Source of the DNA: Manihot esculenta
Taxonomy: Eukaryota > Streptophyta > Magnoliopsida > Malpighiales > Euphorbiaceae
DNA: 64,000 nucleotides
Direction of reading: 5' to 3'
Assembly (NCBI RefSeq): GCF_001659605.2
Contig: NC_035161.2
Location: 29,931,691-29,995,690 of the forward strand
Below the pieces are notes generated by a model. The model saw nothing but the letters and a program-made list of their open reading frames with translations. It searched no databases and was not told the origin of the DNA. Below are positions 33,601-46,500 of the stretch, piece after piece (the first letter of the stretch is position 1; every line of letters starts with the position of its first letter). Made by a program: the position numbers and the translations under genes.

Positions 33601-36252
33601 CACAGGATTTGCCAACCACTGTGGGTACATAACTTCCCTAATAAAGCCTGCCTCTTCTAGCTTCTGCACTTCTTCCCGGGTGGCCTGCTGTTTCTCTCTT
33701 CCCACTACTCTCTTCTTCTGCTTTACTGGTCTGGTCTCGGGGAGAACATTCAATCGGTGTGTCATCACTTTGGGGTCAATTCCCGGCATGTCTGAAGGCT
33801 TCCATGCTAAGGTCGGCGCGTGACTTCGGATCAGGGCCATGACTTCACCTTTTTGTTCTTTGGTGAGGCTGGCATTAAGACTGAAGGCCTTGTTTGCATC
33901 TGCTTCTGACAAGGGGAAGGTCTCCAATTCTCCAACTGGCTCTGTCCGGGCTTCTTTTGTTTCATCCCTGACCTCCAGAACTTCCGAGTCGAGTCCTTCT
34001 CCAGCTGAGCTCGGCTCTGTTACTGCGGCCAAGTATACCGCCCTTGCTTCTTCCTGGCTGCCCCGGACCATTCCCACTCCTTCTTCCGTTGGGAATTTGA
34101 GTGCTAAATACCTGATGCTAGTGACAACTTCAAAGTCAAACAACGTCGATCTCCCCAAAATCGCATTGTAGCTCAATGGGAGTTTGACCACCAAAAACAC
34201 CTCATGATGGGTGCGATCTCTGGGTGCTTCTCCCAAGGTAAGAGCCAGCTTTACCTTTCCCTCTACAAGAACCGGTGCTCCTCCGATCCCCTTGATTGGT
34301 GACTGGTCCCGAACCAGCTGTTCCTCTGGAATTCCCATCTGTTGAAACACTTGGTATGGTAGCAAGTTGACTTTACTCCCATCATCCACTAAGACCTTCT
34401 TTACCCGATAATTATGAATGACAGCTTCAATGAAAAACGCATCATCATGGGGCATCTGAATACCCTGAGCATCTTCTGGGGAGAAGGTGATGATCATGGG
34501 GGAGTGGTTAACGATTTGCATGACTTCACTACTGCTAGTCTCTCCTTCCCGGTTTCTCTTCTTTCCTCGGCGGCTCATCCATCCTCCCGTTCCTCCAACA
34601 ATCATGTGGATGGTCCCACTGGACCCATCATTCACTAGTCCAGGTCCTATTCTTCTAGGCGTCTGAGTTGTCGGACCAGACTGAGGCCTCTGTCCCTCTG
34701 GTTTTTTCATAAAATTTTTGAGGTGTCCCCTTTTTATTAGCCTCTCAATCTCCGCGATTAACTGAAAACAGTTATTCGTATCGTGCCTATGGCTCCGGTG
34801 GTACTGACAATACTTGTCAGGATTTCTTTGATCTGCTTCCGACTTCATGGGTTTGGGCCACTGGAGGAACTCCTTATCCTGGACTGCCATGAGCACTTCG
34901 GCTCTGGAAGCGTTGAGGGGGGTTGGTTTCTCGGGAACCCAAGGAGGGAGCACTCTTGTTTCAAGAGCCCGAGGAGGAGGTGGAGGCCTTTGATCCCTTT
35001 TCTCCCAAGCCTGTTTGTACGGCTCAGGCCTCTTTCCATGTTTCTTCTCGTGTCTCTCCGGCCTTCTCTCCTCCGGGGCTTTTTCTTTTTCGGCCATCCC
35101 TTTAGCAAATCTACTCGTCACCAAGGCGTCATCCTGCCTTATATATTTCTCCGCCCTCTTCATCAACTCAGCCAGTGAGGTCGGAGGTTTTCTGCTCAAA
35201 GAACCAAAGAACTCGGCAGAGGTTGTTCCCTTTTGCATGGCCTCCACCGCTCTTCCTTCATCCAGCTCGGGAATCTGCAGGGCCTCCGTATTGAAGCGGG
35301 CAACATACTCTCTGAGTGATTCACCTTCTTTCTGTTTCACTGTTTCTAGATAGCTCGTCTTCCTATCAGCTGGCACCCCCGCTATGAACCGGCTGATGAA
35401 GCGGGTGGCAAGATCTCCAAAACTTCTAATGCTTTCGGCCTCCAGGCTGTTGAACCACGCCCGCGCCGGTCCCGAGAGTGTTGTTGGGAACACCTTACAC
35501 ATTAAGGCATCTGACAGGGTTTGCAACTCCATAAAGGTCTTATAGTTCATGACATGCTCTCTCGGGTTACCAGCTCCATTATAGGCCGCCATTGGCGGCA
35601 TCATAAACTTCTTGGGAACGGTCTCCTGCTGCACTATCTTTGAGAAAGGAGAAAAGGTGGGCAAAGAGGTTTGGCTCTGATCTTTCTTACCTAGCTCGGC
35701 TAAGAGCTGCTCTTTCAACCTTTTCAGCTTTTGGTTCATTTTTTCGTCTTCCGGGCTGGATCCTTTGCCCCAGCTGTATTCCTCCTCCTCTGTTTCAGTT
35801 CTCGTTTCCCTGGTTGTTCCGGCAGAATAGTTGTCCGCCTCCTCATTTTCTATCAACTCTCTTGCCCTTCTCCCATGGATTCGGGCCTCCGGTTCTTCCT
35901 CTTCCCCGGCATCGTGGCTGTTAGTTTGGAGGCGGTCAAAGGTAGGTCGGAGTTCATTGGTTCTGGGTTCCTCCACTACTGGGAGTGCATTTACTGGGGT
36001 GCTAAGGCTCCTCTGTTGCATTATCTGCCCCAACCAGTGAGCAGTAGTCTGTAGCTGGAGGGCCATAGTTTGAATGTCCTGGTTAGACAGAGTCATGGTG
36101 GGAGTATTCCCTGCCAAGCTTGGCGAGGGATTAAAAGGAATAGGCGTTTGGTTATTCAACGTTGTAGGGCTAGAGAAGGAGAACTGCTGCCCATCTTGGG
36201 CAGAGCTCAGGTCATTTGGAATGTTAAGGTTACTTTCTTGGTGGTTCGCCAT
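30673..36252 (-). pseudogene. gag-pol: Tat gag-pol polyprotein with two premature stops
   Basis: One frame of 1860 codons runs from MANHQESNLN (ATG at 36252) to KRYFP near 30676. Domains in order are retrotransposon gag (GPARAWFNSLEAESIRSF), protease (VLVDDGSKVNLL), reverse transcriptase (catalytic YVDD near 33260), RNase H, a second RNase H (YVDGVSGAEGSGAG, ~32390-32110), integrase with HHCC zinc site (CDVCQRF), and D-D-E core (WGIDILGPF, SDNGRQFD, QTNGQTEVTNR). The C-terminal extension ends in the APTWEGPFKV to AWNIQHLKRY block. The frame is interrupted by TAA at 32104-32106 (end of the second RNase H) and TGA at 30913-30915 (after integrase core), so no full polyprotein is expected. No separate gag/pol shift is seen. 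Confidence 0.93.
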
Positions 36253-36312
36253 CGTGGATCTCAGTGGGTTTTGAAAGTGAAAACTCCGGTGATGAAAAGA
36301 TCTCCTTCGTTT

Positions 36313-36328
36313 CCCACAGACGGCGCCA
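36313..36328 (-). other. primer binding site (PBS) of the Tat element
   Basis: On the minus strand TGGCGCCGTCTGTGGG begins two bases after the 5' LTR. TGGCGCC matches the complement of a tRNA 3' end (GGCGCCA) and is the form usual in Tat elements. The exact tRNA was not determined. Confidence 0.85.
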
Positions 36329-36330
36329 AT

Positions 36331-36823
36331 TGATGATCTGAGATCCAATAGAGTAGGGTTTTACAAGGGTTTTTGTATTAAAAGATAAAACTTAAACTTT
36401 CTGGGGGGTTCCCCCTTTTATCCATTTCGCTATGCTTGCTGATGATGTGTAAAGGCCTTTCCATGATTGGGACACGCGTCTCTGACATACAGATTCGGGT
36501 GTACGAGGGTATCAGCAGCCTGCTTTATGCGTAACGGCCTCTGATTCTCCTCGTGCGTACGTTCGAGCGGATCTGCTAGGCTGTCCTAGTATGGCTCTGG
36601 ATACTGGGCTGAGCCGAGAGTCGGGCCGGACGCTGAGTCTGAGAGGAGAGGGCCTACTAGTCACGGACTGGGCCGTTCTAAGTGAAGAAGCTTGGTTGAG
36701 CCCGGCCTTGAAGGTGGCACGAACCAGGCTTGTTTCGTGTAGCAGGTGTGTGGGCCTTTGCAAGATGGGCTTTTGGCTATGATCCAGGCCCTAGGCCAGG
36801 ATGGAGAAATCCAGCGGTCATCA
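36331..36823 (-). repeat. 5' LTR of the Tat element
   Basis: The 493-bp partner of the LTR at 21932-22425, starting and ending with TGATGA/TCATCA inverted termini. It is followed by the second GAGAG target copy. Confidence 0.95.
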
Positions 36824-37915
36824 GAGAGTATTTAAACCCGAACCCGATTATATATAAAATTTCTGAACCCGTCCCAAATACGTTTAGTATTTTAATTTTA
36901 CTATCCGTATCCGTTCCAAATCCGTTTAACAATACCCGTATAATACTCGAACCCGACCGAACTCGATTTTTTAAAATTCAATTCAATGAAAAAATTTTAA
37001 AAATTTAGATATTATAACCCAAATATCAAACCCTGAATTAGAAAATTTGCACAATCTAAATATCAATCTCAATTATCTATTCAACGTAAAACTATCCTTA
37101 AGATATGCACAACCCAACAGTAGAAAACTAGAAATATTCGAGGAATGCCCAGCAGTAGAAACATTGGAGAACAATAATCAAATAGCAAATATCTAAATAA
37201 TCAAATTAATAGTTCATAAATTCTAAAATTCTTTAATAGCAACTAAAAATTCTTTAACAGCAACTAAAAATTCTTTAACAACATGCACATAAAAACTCTT
37301 GATTATTAAAAAATTTGATTGCAAACCTAAAGATAATTCCAGTCAAAGGAGATGTCGCCGACGCAGATTGTGGAGAGGCAAGGGTTGTCTCCAGCAGTCG
37401 TCAGTGAAGTGGGAGAGAAGCGTCAATCGAAAAGAGTAGATGTCACCGACTGAGGAGAGAGAAGGAGATGTCGCCGATGCTGACCGGGGAAAGGGAAGAG
37501 GGAAGAGTTGTCTCCGATTGAGAAGTGGGAGATGTGGCCACTGGAGAGAGAGGAGGAGATATCGGGAGAGAGAAGATTTATCATCGACTGGGGAGAAAAA
37601 GGAAATATCGCCGGTGTCGATTGGGCTGCCGGCACTCGTCAGTGAAGTGGGGGAGAGAGGCGTTGACTGGAAAGCGGGACTGTGGGAGATGTTACCGAAC
37701 TAGAGAGAGAAGGAGATATTAATGATTGAGAGAGAAGAAGATTTATCGTCGCTAGGGAGAGAAAGGAGACGTCGTCGGTGCTGGTGCCGACCGGCCTACG
37801 CCGACAGTCGTCAGTGAAGTGGAGGAGAGAGGCCGATTGGGAATTATGGGAAGGGAAACAGGGAGAGGCGCTCGACGGAGAGAGGGAAGTGAAAATGAAA
37901 AAAAGGAATTAAGGA

Positions 37916-37937
37916 TTAGGGTTAGGGTTAGGGTTAG
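37916..37937 (+). repeat. short interstitial telomere-type repeat (TTAGGG-like)
   Basis: About 3.5 perfect copies of TTAGGG lie in the hAT interior. Most plant telomeres are TTTAGGG, so this is the six-base variant and more likely a low-complexity feature of the element than a chromosome-end relic. Confidence 0.8.
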
Positions 37938-38137
37938 TTTTGTTATATACTAATCGGGTTCGGGTAACAGGTATCCGATAGTTTAATTCCGAACCCTATC
38001 CGAATTCGAGACGGGTAAAATTTTTTAAACCCGAATCCGTCCAAATCCATTTTGTAAAAACCCAAATCCGTTTTAATAGAGTTTCGGCGGATTGGGTACC
38101 CGTGAAAATTCGCCCGCCTGACATCCCTAGACATAAT

Positions 38138-39656
38138 TGGTTATGGTGTTTAGGCTAGAAGATGCGTTTTTGATATTCTATTTTAATATGATAATCCATC
38201 TTTCAAACTCTAAGTTAGTTAAATTAAGCTATATGAAAATGCCAATGGTAAGTGTGCACTTGAAAACTCAATGATATAACACAGTCAAATACATAGCGCT
38301 TGTAGTCTGGCATATGGATTTAGGTTGTCCCGTTGCTATGGGAAAAGGACATTATTCATTCAAAAGATCTGACGATAAAGTTTATCCATTGACATGATTC
38401 ACATATGAATATATATTCTTTTGGGTACTTATGACTAACAGTATTTTTTTGGGCTAACTTATGTATATAAAACATAAGGATATGTTTAGCTTAACTTTAT
38501 GATATGATTGAAAACTGATTGATAGTTGTTCTCATTAGCTGATGGTAGCTAAAATATAAAATGTTTGACTATGTAGTAAAACTTTATATAGTTGTTGTAG
38601 TTGATGTATATAATTACTAATAGGAATATATATATTATATAATATTTTTATTATTAAAATAAGTATATAATTATTAATTCATTATATAATAATGTTTAAA
38701 AAAAATCTATTTTCTTTTTTTTTTATATATATATTTTTATTTTTATTTTTTTATTAATGGCTACTGTGTGATAGTCTAGTTGGTTTTAGAATAAGGAAAT
38801 CCAGTCTCCAACTCATGTGCCTCTCTTTTTTCTTCCTCAAGTTTAGATGCTCTTTTGATATTATCACATTATTTTGTCCGTCTAGATTTTTTTTTTCTGC
38901 AGACAGAGCATTTTCTTTAATTTATTGTAATTTGTGTTTTTTTTTTTTGCTTTTTTATTAAGGATTTTATTGCTATGATATGAACACTTAAAAAAGAAAA
39001 ATCCTTTTAATTATCTGAAAATTTAAACTGATTAACAAAATCAATTAAAGTTTTAATATTAATAAATATTAAAAAAAATTATTGTAATTTATAATTATAT
39101 ATATAAACATAGATGTATAATAAATCAACAGGAGGCTTTCACATTGAAAGTGACAGTTTGAGATGTAAAGGGAAGGTTGCTTGAACACTGAAATGATTAG
39201 TGTCGTAACAATAGTTTCCCTATTGATTAGACTGATTTGATCTAATTAACAAAATTTTTATTTTGTTATGTACTTTGATATTAAGAAAATTAAAATTTTA
39301 AAAAATTATATTTTTATAAAATTAAAATATCAAATGACAGGTAATTAAAAGTGAGATTAATAAATATTTTTTTTAATACAAAGATTAGAAGCGAAAAGAT
39401 TCTCTTTGGGCCGTTATTTTTTCCCTTTCCTTTTGTCGGTGGTGCCAAAACAGCATTTTCTGACCACCCAGTCGTTGATTTTTTGAGTCTTTTAATTGCA
39501 TACATCACAAAACACGCAATTAATATCATTACTTTTATTTTTATTTTTTAATTGTGAAGTCTAATTCTAATTCAATAACCACATGGCTATAATTATAAAA
39601 TCCGACCAATAATTGATAATTAATGGATATCAAACTAAAATGATGGAATAGTTTAT
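38138..39656. other. AT-rich spacer
   Basis: Strongly AT-rich with many T-runs and no gene signal. A short more balanced stretch lies near 39400-39480. Confidence 0.6.
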
Positions 39657-39661
39657 CAAGT

Positions 39662-40140
39662 TGATGAACGCTGGATTTCACTATCCCGGTCTAAGGTCAG
39701 GCTCACGATAAAAGTCCATGATCTGGAGACTTCTAAATTTTTCGTATGAGTCAGATTCAGCCCGCTCAGTCTTAAGACCAGATTCTATATAGATTTCTCC
39801 AATTAGGCCAGTCCTGCCTTTGTCGGCCCAATGATCAGACCACCTCTAGCTCAGCCTTAATCTCATATTTCAACTCAGTCCGGAAGAAGGAAGGTGATCA
39901 GTCCATCCATTTGGTGAGACCATCCGCATGCGTGTCAAAAGAAAATTAAATGGTCGTTACACATGAAATAGAATATCTGATATTCTACGATCGTATCAGA
40001 ATAGCTGGGACAGGTGGCCCAATGGCAGTAGGGCCATTACACATCACTGACAGATAATAAAAAAGGATAAAGGGAGAGAAACTCTCTCCTATTAGATTAA
40101 GCTTACGGAACACTTTATAAACCCTATTTTTTGAATTTCA
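39662..40140. mobile_element. 479-bp solo LTR
   Basis: A block of clearly higher GC content begins TGATGAACGCTGG, ends TTGAATTTCA, and is flanked by a perfect 5-bp target duplication CAAGT at 39657-39661 and 40141-40145. The TG...CA ends plus a 5-bp duplication, with no internal coding region, fit a solo LTR. A TATAAACC near 40115 could be its promoter element if it reads on the + strand. The superfamily cannot be assigned. Confidence 0.75.
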
Positions 40141-40145
40141 CAAGT

Positions 40146-43000
40146 TAAATTATCAATCATAATCATAATCATAGCTATAAATAAGTTTAAAAAATAAAGT
40201 TTTTATTTTTAAATGAAAGTTTAATAAAATTTAAAAATTTAATCATTTATCCTTTCAAAAAAGAAATTTAACCATTTTTATTACTGCTGTTGAAATTAGT
40301 TTTTAAAAACAAAAATATTTAAGGGTTTCCTTAAACTAATTAATAACAAATATTGATTATTTTTTTTGTTTTATAATTTTTTATTTTAAGATAATTTTTT
40401 ATTAATTTTTAATTATATTCATTTTAAAGATATTAAATTTTATTAAATATAAAAAATATTTTTGAGAGAATTTTTTAAAATAAAATAATATTAAATAAAG
40501 TTATAATAATTTATTTATATATTATTATAATATAAAAATTAAATAATAATTTTAAAATAATTAAAAAATAAAAAATAGATAAAATTTATAAAACAGAATG
40601 AGTATTAGGTAATTTATTTCCTCCACTCCATTTATGATATTTGCTTTTTAGAATGTCGTTTCTTCTGATTAAAAAAACATATCATTTTTTACATGAATAA
40701 TTTTTTTAAAAAATTATTATTTAATTATTTATAATATAAAAAAATATTACTTAATATTTTAATTTTAAAAAATACATTAAAATATTTTTTATATTTTAAA
40801 AAATTTATTAATTAATCCTTTTATTAATTTTATCATTAAATATTTTATTATTTAATTTTTATAATTATAAAAAATTTATTAATTAATCTCTCGTATTTAA
40901 AAAAGTTTATTAATTACTTCATTTTGTATAAGGAGTTTTTTTTACACATTTAAAATTAATAGAGAGATTAAATAATAGACTATTAGAAATATTTTAATAT
41001 ATTTTTTAAAATCAAGTTAGCAATTACTGAATTTTTAATTTTTTTAAAATTTTTTGTAAAAATTATTTTTTAAAAAATTTTATTGCCTTATAATTAAATA
41101 TTTTTAGATAATATATTTTACTATGTAAATATAATATTATTTTTAATGTTTTAAAATTATTATTTACTTTTTTTAATTATAATAATATATAAATTTATTA
41201 TTATAATTCTATTTAATTTTATTTTATTTTTGAAAATTTAAAAATATTTTTAATATTTAATAGAAAATAATGTATAAAATGAATATAATTAAAAAGTTAA
41301 TAAAAAATTATACTTAATTTGTGTGAAAAAGTAGGAATAACAAACCTAGCTCAAAATGCAACGGAGCCCAACCCATTCCTGCCTCAGAGCGTTCTGGAAT
41401 CGGTGTGCCCTATCGGTGAATTGCCGATAATGCAAGAAAGCCAGAAACGTTAAAATCACCGTTGCATAATTATCTCCCATAACTTAATTTGAAATTTAAA
41501 AAGTCAAATTACAATTTAACTTCTGATTTTGTTAACTAATATCCCAATTATTTAATCATCAATTTTTTAATCATTAATCTTTACAAAAATATACTTCTTT
41601 AAAACTTAAATTTTAAATATTAAAATTAATGATAAAAAATTACGTTTTTATAAAAGTTAAATATTAAAATTAATAATAAAAAGATTAAAATGGCCACTGA
41701 TCTAGATCAAAAGCCAAATTATATATTTAGCAAAATCTAAAATCATCAAACATCGGTTCAAAAACACTTAAATTTGATAAATTTTTATATTTATATTCTA
41801 AATTTTTAACTTTCAATAAAATTTCAAATTTTTAAATTTATTATAATTATAACAACTTTTTAAATTAATTTTAATAAATTTAATTAACTCACATGTTATT
41901 ATTTTTACTATAAAAATAACTTGATTAATTTGAATTAAATTTTAATTAAAATCTTAAATTTCTAATTACTTAAAATTTTAATTTATTTTTTTATTTAAAT
42001 ATGAGAGAATTAAATATTTTAATTATATAATTTTAAAATTTCACCTAGTTAAAAGTTTACATTTTTAATTAAAATTTAATTTTAATTAATCAAGTTATTT
42101 ATAAAATAAAAATAATAACATATATAAATTAATTTAAATCTAATTAAAATTAATTTTAAAAGTTATTACAGTTATAATAAATTTAAAAATTGATATTTTT
42201 AATACAAAATAAAAAATTTAGTATATAAATGTGAAAAATTATATTTTTTTTTGAATCAATAGACCTAAATTAAAATTATTATCTTTTTTATTTTAATATA
42301 TATTTAAGATAAATATAATTAAAAAGTTAATAAAAAATTAAATTTTTAATATATATAAAAAATAAAATGAATAAAAATTATAAAATAAAAAAGTTTATTT
42401 ACTATGTTGAAAATTATTATTATTATTATTATTATTCTTATTATTATTATTATTATTATTAAAATTGTCGTATAGAGTTTGTATGCACAACTCTGCCTCT
42501 TAATAATCATATATTTATTTTATTTGTAATATAAAATTTTTGTAAAATTTTAATTCAATTAATTTTTTTATTAATTTTAATATTAATTAATAAAAAATTA
42601 ATTTTTAACTAAAAATATTCAACTCCAAATTATGGTAATTTTATAAATTATTTTATTTTAAAATAAAAGTGTAAAATTAAAATCCATGTAAGAGAGGATG
42701 GAAAGTGAAAAGATTAACTAAAATTAAGGAGATGGCGACGCAAATGCTTGCCCATAAACTTAGGAGACATCCAAATTTAGATCACTAAGATCACAGGCTA
42801 CCCACTCAAAGGTCAAACTTTCTCTCTCTAAACCCCCAACACGTTCCTCCTTTTTTTTTTAATTTATTTTTTTAAATATGTAATTTTTTTTATAATTAAA
42901 TTATTGAGTTTAATTATGTTAATTGTTTTATTATTTAGTTATTTATTTTGAAAGTAATGGAAATTTGATCGCACGATCCACCAATCAAAGAAAGAAAGCA
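40146..43000. other. very AT-rich spacer with short island and (TTA)n microsatellite
   Basis: About 2.8 kb of nearly pure A/T. It is broken by a ~110-bp balanced island (about 41340-41467) bounded by the inverted pair TGCAACGG/CCGTTGCA, and by an (ATT)n microsatellite at about 42415-42465. The last ~250 bases rise in GC toward the GAUT12 promoter. Confidence 0.6.
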
Positions 43001-43529
43001 AATAAAATTAGAAAAACAAGGAAGAAAGAGAAAAACTTGCACAAAAACTCAAACAAAACAAGAAACTGAAAAAAAAAAAAAACAATCTTTTTTTCTTTTA
43101 CTCTCTCCTCCTGCCTTTTGGTTTCTGCATCTCTTTCCTCTCTTGATCCATTTCCATGGTATTGTGTGGTTTTTGAGGAAAACATTAAAAAACCCATATG
43201 CCCCTTATTGATTGTAATTGATTCTTGAATAAAAAAATCTTTAGTTTCTTGGAGGGTATTGAAAAACATTTTTGCTGTCTGCCGAATCTCCAATGCGGTC
43301 TTTGAGAAGACCACAGAGACAAGAACATAGCATCAATAGGAACACAACCCAGAAAGGAAATAGCAGTGGTGGATCTCAGAGAGGAATAGAGAGATTAGAT
43401 AACAAGGGGCGTGGATCTGATGGTGGGTGGGGCATTATTGGGATTGGAAGGAGTCAAGCAGCTGGTACTTTATTGTTGTGGAGGTGGTGCTGCTAGGTTA
43501 GTGGTGGTGGGGCTGCATTGGAAAGGAAT

Positions 43530-46500
43530 ATGCAGCTTCACATCTCGCCTAGCATGAGAAGCATCACGATATCGAGCAGCAGCAGCAATGGGTTTATTGA
43601 CTTGATGAAGATCAAGGTCGCATCTCGCCACATCTCTTATCGAACCCTTTTTCATACTATCCTTATTCTCGCTTTTCTGTTGCCATTTGTCTTCATTCTC
43701 ACCGCAATTGTTACCCTTGAAGGTGTCAACAAGTGTTCTTCATTTGGTACTTCTTTTCTTCTTTAATCATCTTCTTCTTTATTATTATTTACCTTTGCTT
43801 GGTTGATTTATCTCTTTATGCATGTTTATGGTTAGTTATTAATTTAAAAATGTAGTAGTTATGTTATGAATGAAAGGGTGGATCTTGGTTGATCTGGTTT
43901 TGTATTATCCCCATATTATCAAAGTTCTCTGTTCAGTATTACTTTCCAATTCCCATGTTTCTTTTTGCTAATCTATGTATCATATATGCTTATGTTTATG
44001 ATTGTTATCTGATGGATACATCCTGTTCTGATTTGATTTGCATTTGGTATGAAATGCACTTGGTGTTTTGCAATCTCTTACAAACCTTGGATGGTAATAG
44101 AATAACAGGTTATGCTTGTTATATTCGTTTGATGTTTGGCTTGGTATGTCTCAAGTCTCAACTATCAAACCTTCAGCCCCGATAATATGTTCTTTTTGCT
44201 AATAGCCTAATACATTTGTTGAAATGCATATGTATGAACTGTATTCGTTTAATTGTGATTTGATTTGGGTACTATGTGCTCTACTTTATTTGTTGCAACT
44301 CTAATGTTCTGTTGTCAATTGTATTCATTTGATGTATAATAATTGGATTTAATTCTTGTGTTTAGCATGATGAATTTATAGCTGAATCTTAATTCATTCA
44401 TCTGATTTTTCATACATTGCAACATGTACTGGTTTAAACAATGAGTCTCAGCCATTGTAAATTGATTTGCGATGGGTTTTCAAGTTCCTTGATATCTATA
44501 TGCTGGGAGATTAGGCTCCAATTATTAAGTAAAAAAATGAAGGTTTTGTTGACGGATTTTTCCTCTTGTATATTATTATGTCTGAAATCATGGAACTACA
44601 ATTTGGATGGATTAATTTCTTCAGTCCTAGCACAGCAACAGATGTGGTTAATGGGAAGATTATCCTAATTTACAGTGTATCAGACAAAAAAGTTCTAAAT
44701 TGATTTTGTACACTTCTTAACCACATTTTGTGAAAATTATTCTTCATTCCTTTTGTTGCCCCATTTCAATTATTTTCCAGAAATTCTTTTGTTGATGATA
44801 TTTCTTTTTCTGGTTCCAACTTTCAAGTGTGTATTAATTTCATCTGATATCCCACATCTATATCTTTTAGTGTCTTTTTACTAGATCAGGATCTATAATT
44901 CTCTTACATTGTGATTGACTGTGTTGTGGTGGACCTATTGTCCTGATTCTGAGTATGCTTCCATGATTCAGATTGTTTAGGTAGGCGACTGGGGCCAAGG
45001 TTTCTGGGTAGAGTGGATGATTCAGGGGTAAATAACTTTATCCCATTATGTTATTTGTTTCACGGATAATATCAAACTTGTACTTTTGGATAATTTCCTG
45101 GCTAATAATTTATTAATCTAGTTAGTTAGCTGAATTCTGGTACTGGTGGTGATGATGCAGCAGAGACTGGAAAAAGACTTATACAAGATTCTCAATCAAG
45201 TGAACAATGAGGAAATCCCAGATGGTCTAAAGCTCCCAGATTCTTATAACCAACTTGTATCTGAAATAATGAGCAAAAAGTATGATGCAAAAACATTTGC
45301 TTTCATGCTGAGGGCAATGGTACGTCTAATGTTATCCTTTGTAGATGCTCAAGTTGTTTGTTTTGTTTTTGCCTTGGAATTTCTTGAAGGGGAGTAGGGT
45401 TAATGTTGTCTCATTGTTCTGAACTTCTGCTAAATGCACGTTTCATATGTTGTTTTAAGCTTGCATTTTTTATTGACTAAGGTCCTAATTAACTGCAAAG
45501 GGTAGATGGAAATTGGAAGCTTTTGTTTTTGTGTCTTTGTTGATCATGGTCTTCTACTGTGGGAATGATACCCAGAAATATGTACTGTTTGTGCACTTAG
45601 TAGTATCAGCGATTATTCTTTTTATCTGCAAAACTAACGAGTTTTATCAAGAAGGAAAGATGGAGTCTAGAAGATGCTCGAAGTTTTCCCCTTTGTATAC
45701 TTAAGTTATGATTTTCTTGAAGGGATCAGATCTAAACTGTTTGCTTGGGCCATTTGGTTTCAAAATGACCTGAGTATTGCATTGGGGTTGCAAAGAGGCA
45801 ACTTACTGGTGAATATGCTAAAGTCACAGGTTTAGCTGTCTACGAGACGCGATCCATTTTGTCTCTGTCTCTCTCTTACTGTCTCTATACACACAAACAC
45901 TCCATGCACACACACAGAGTCTTGTCAAGTGCTAATGTAGATTAGTATATCCTGAAAAAAGAGTACAACTCCATAAGGACAAAATAGGTCATTCATTTAG
46001 CTTGAAATGTAGCTGGGACTTGGACACTTTATGAGGCTGAAATCATGATGCTATCAGCTTTGCGCACTCTGATTTTTTGGTATCTATATTTTCCTCCCAT
46101 TGAGTTCATCCAACATTTCTTATATAGCTGGAATAGGAAATATATCTGAAATGGGGACCCTTTTGAGAGCACTATTAGTGTTCCACAAGTGCATAAATCA
46201 TACGTAGTATAAGAAAATATTGTTCCTAGAGGACCATGTTGAGTATCAGACTATAACAACTACAATTATTTAGACGATTGCATTGATGGAATCTAAATTA
46301 TCAAATAATACTGATCAATCAATATCAGTAAATTCTAACAACCAATGAATAAAAGAATTCTAGAGTTAGGGGTTCATAACATCAATTAATGATCCTATTT
46401 ATTCAATTATGGGTGGTTTATCACTTTGAAGGAGAATAATCCTGGGCACTGCAGTCTAATGTCTTCTCAAGGTATGAAAATTTTATTTCAATTATGTTGA

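Larger units (their letters stand above)
21932..36823 (-). mobile_element. Ty3/gypsy LTR retrotransposon, Tat lineage (14.9 kb)
   Basis: Complete element in minus orientation. It has LTRs at 36331-36823 (5') and 21932-22425 (3') with TGATGA...TCATCA ends, and a 5-bp target duplication GAGAG at 21927-21931 and 36824-36828. A PBS follows the 5' LTR and a PPT precedes the 3' LTR. gag-pol lies at 36252-30673. A second, archaeal-type RNase H after the pol RNase H and before integrase is diagnostic of the Tat lineage (Ogre, Grande, Retand relatives). A long pol-to-3'LTR region holds tandem repeats and two genes on the opposite strand. It is nested 30 bases inside the left end of the hAT element and carries a later solo-LTR insertion. 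Two stops in pol mean it is probably not autonomous now. Confidence 0.93.
21897..38129. mobile_element. non-autonomous hAT-type element (split by a Tat retrotransposon)
   Basis: The left end TAGGGATGTAAATGGGT (21897) and right end CATCCCTA (38122-38129) are inverted copies sharing TAGGGATGT. They are flanked by a perfect 8-bp target duplication GACATAAT at 21889-21896 and 38130-38137, as in the hAT superfamily. Without the nested insertion the element is ~1.34 kb. It encodes no transposase that I can see, so it would have been mobilised in trans. Subterminal regions are full of CCCGAACCCG/GGGTTCGGGT motifs. The interior (37320-37900) is GA-rich with imperfect repeats such as GAGATGTCGCCGA and CGTCAGTGAAGTGGG, and contains a 3.5-copy TTAGGG run. 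Confidence 0.85.

Noticed and set aside
33578..36054. Several + strand ORFs of 80-130 codons over gag-pol
   Set aside because: They are complements of the strongly coding minus strand and show no independent similarity.
38755..38830. Possible tRNA-derived SINE or tRNA gene
   Set aside because: No convincing A-box/B-box pair or cloverleaf. No tRNA gene was recognised anywhere in the window.
43272..43496. 74-codon ORF upstream of GAUT12
   Set aside because: No family match and not in frame with the GAUT12 start. At most it is an upstream ORF in the leader.
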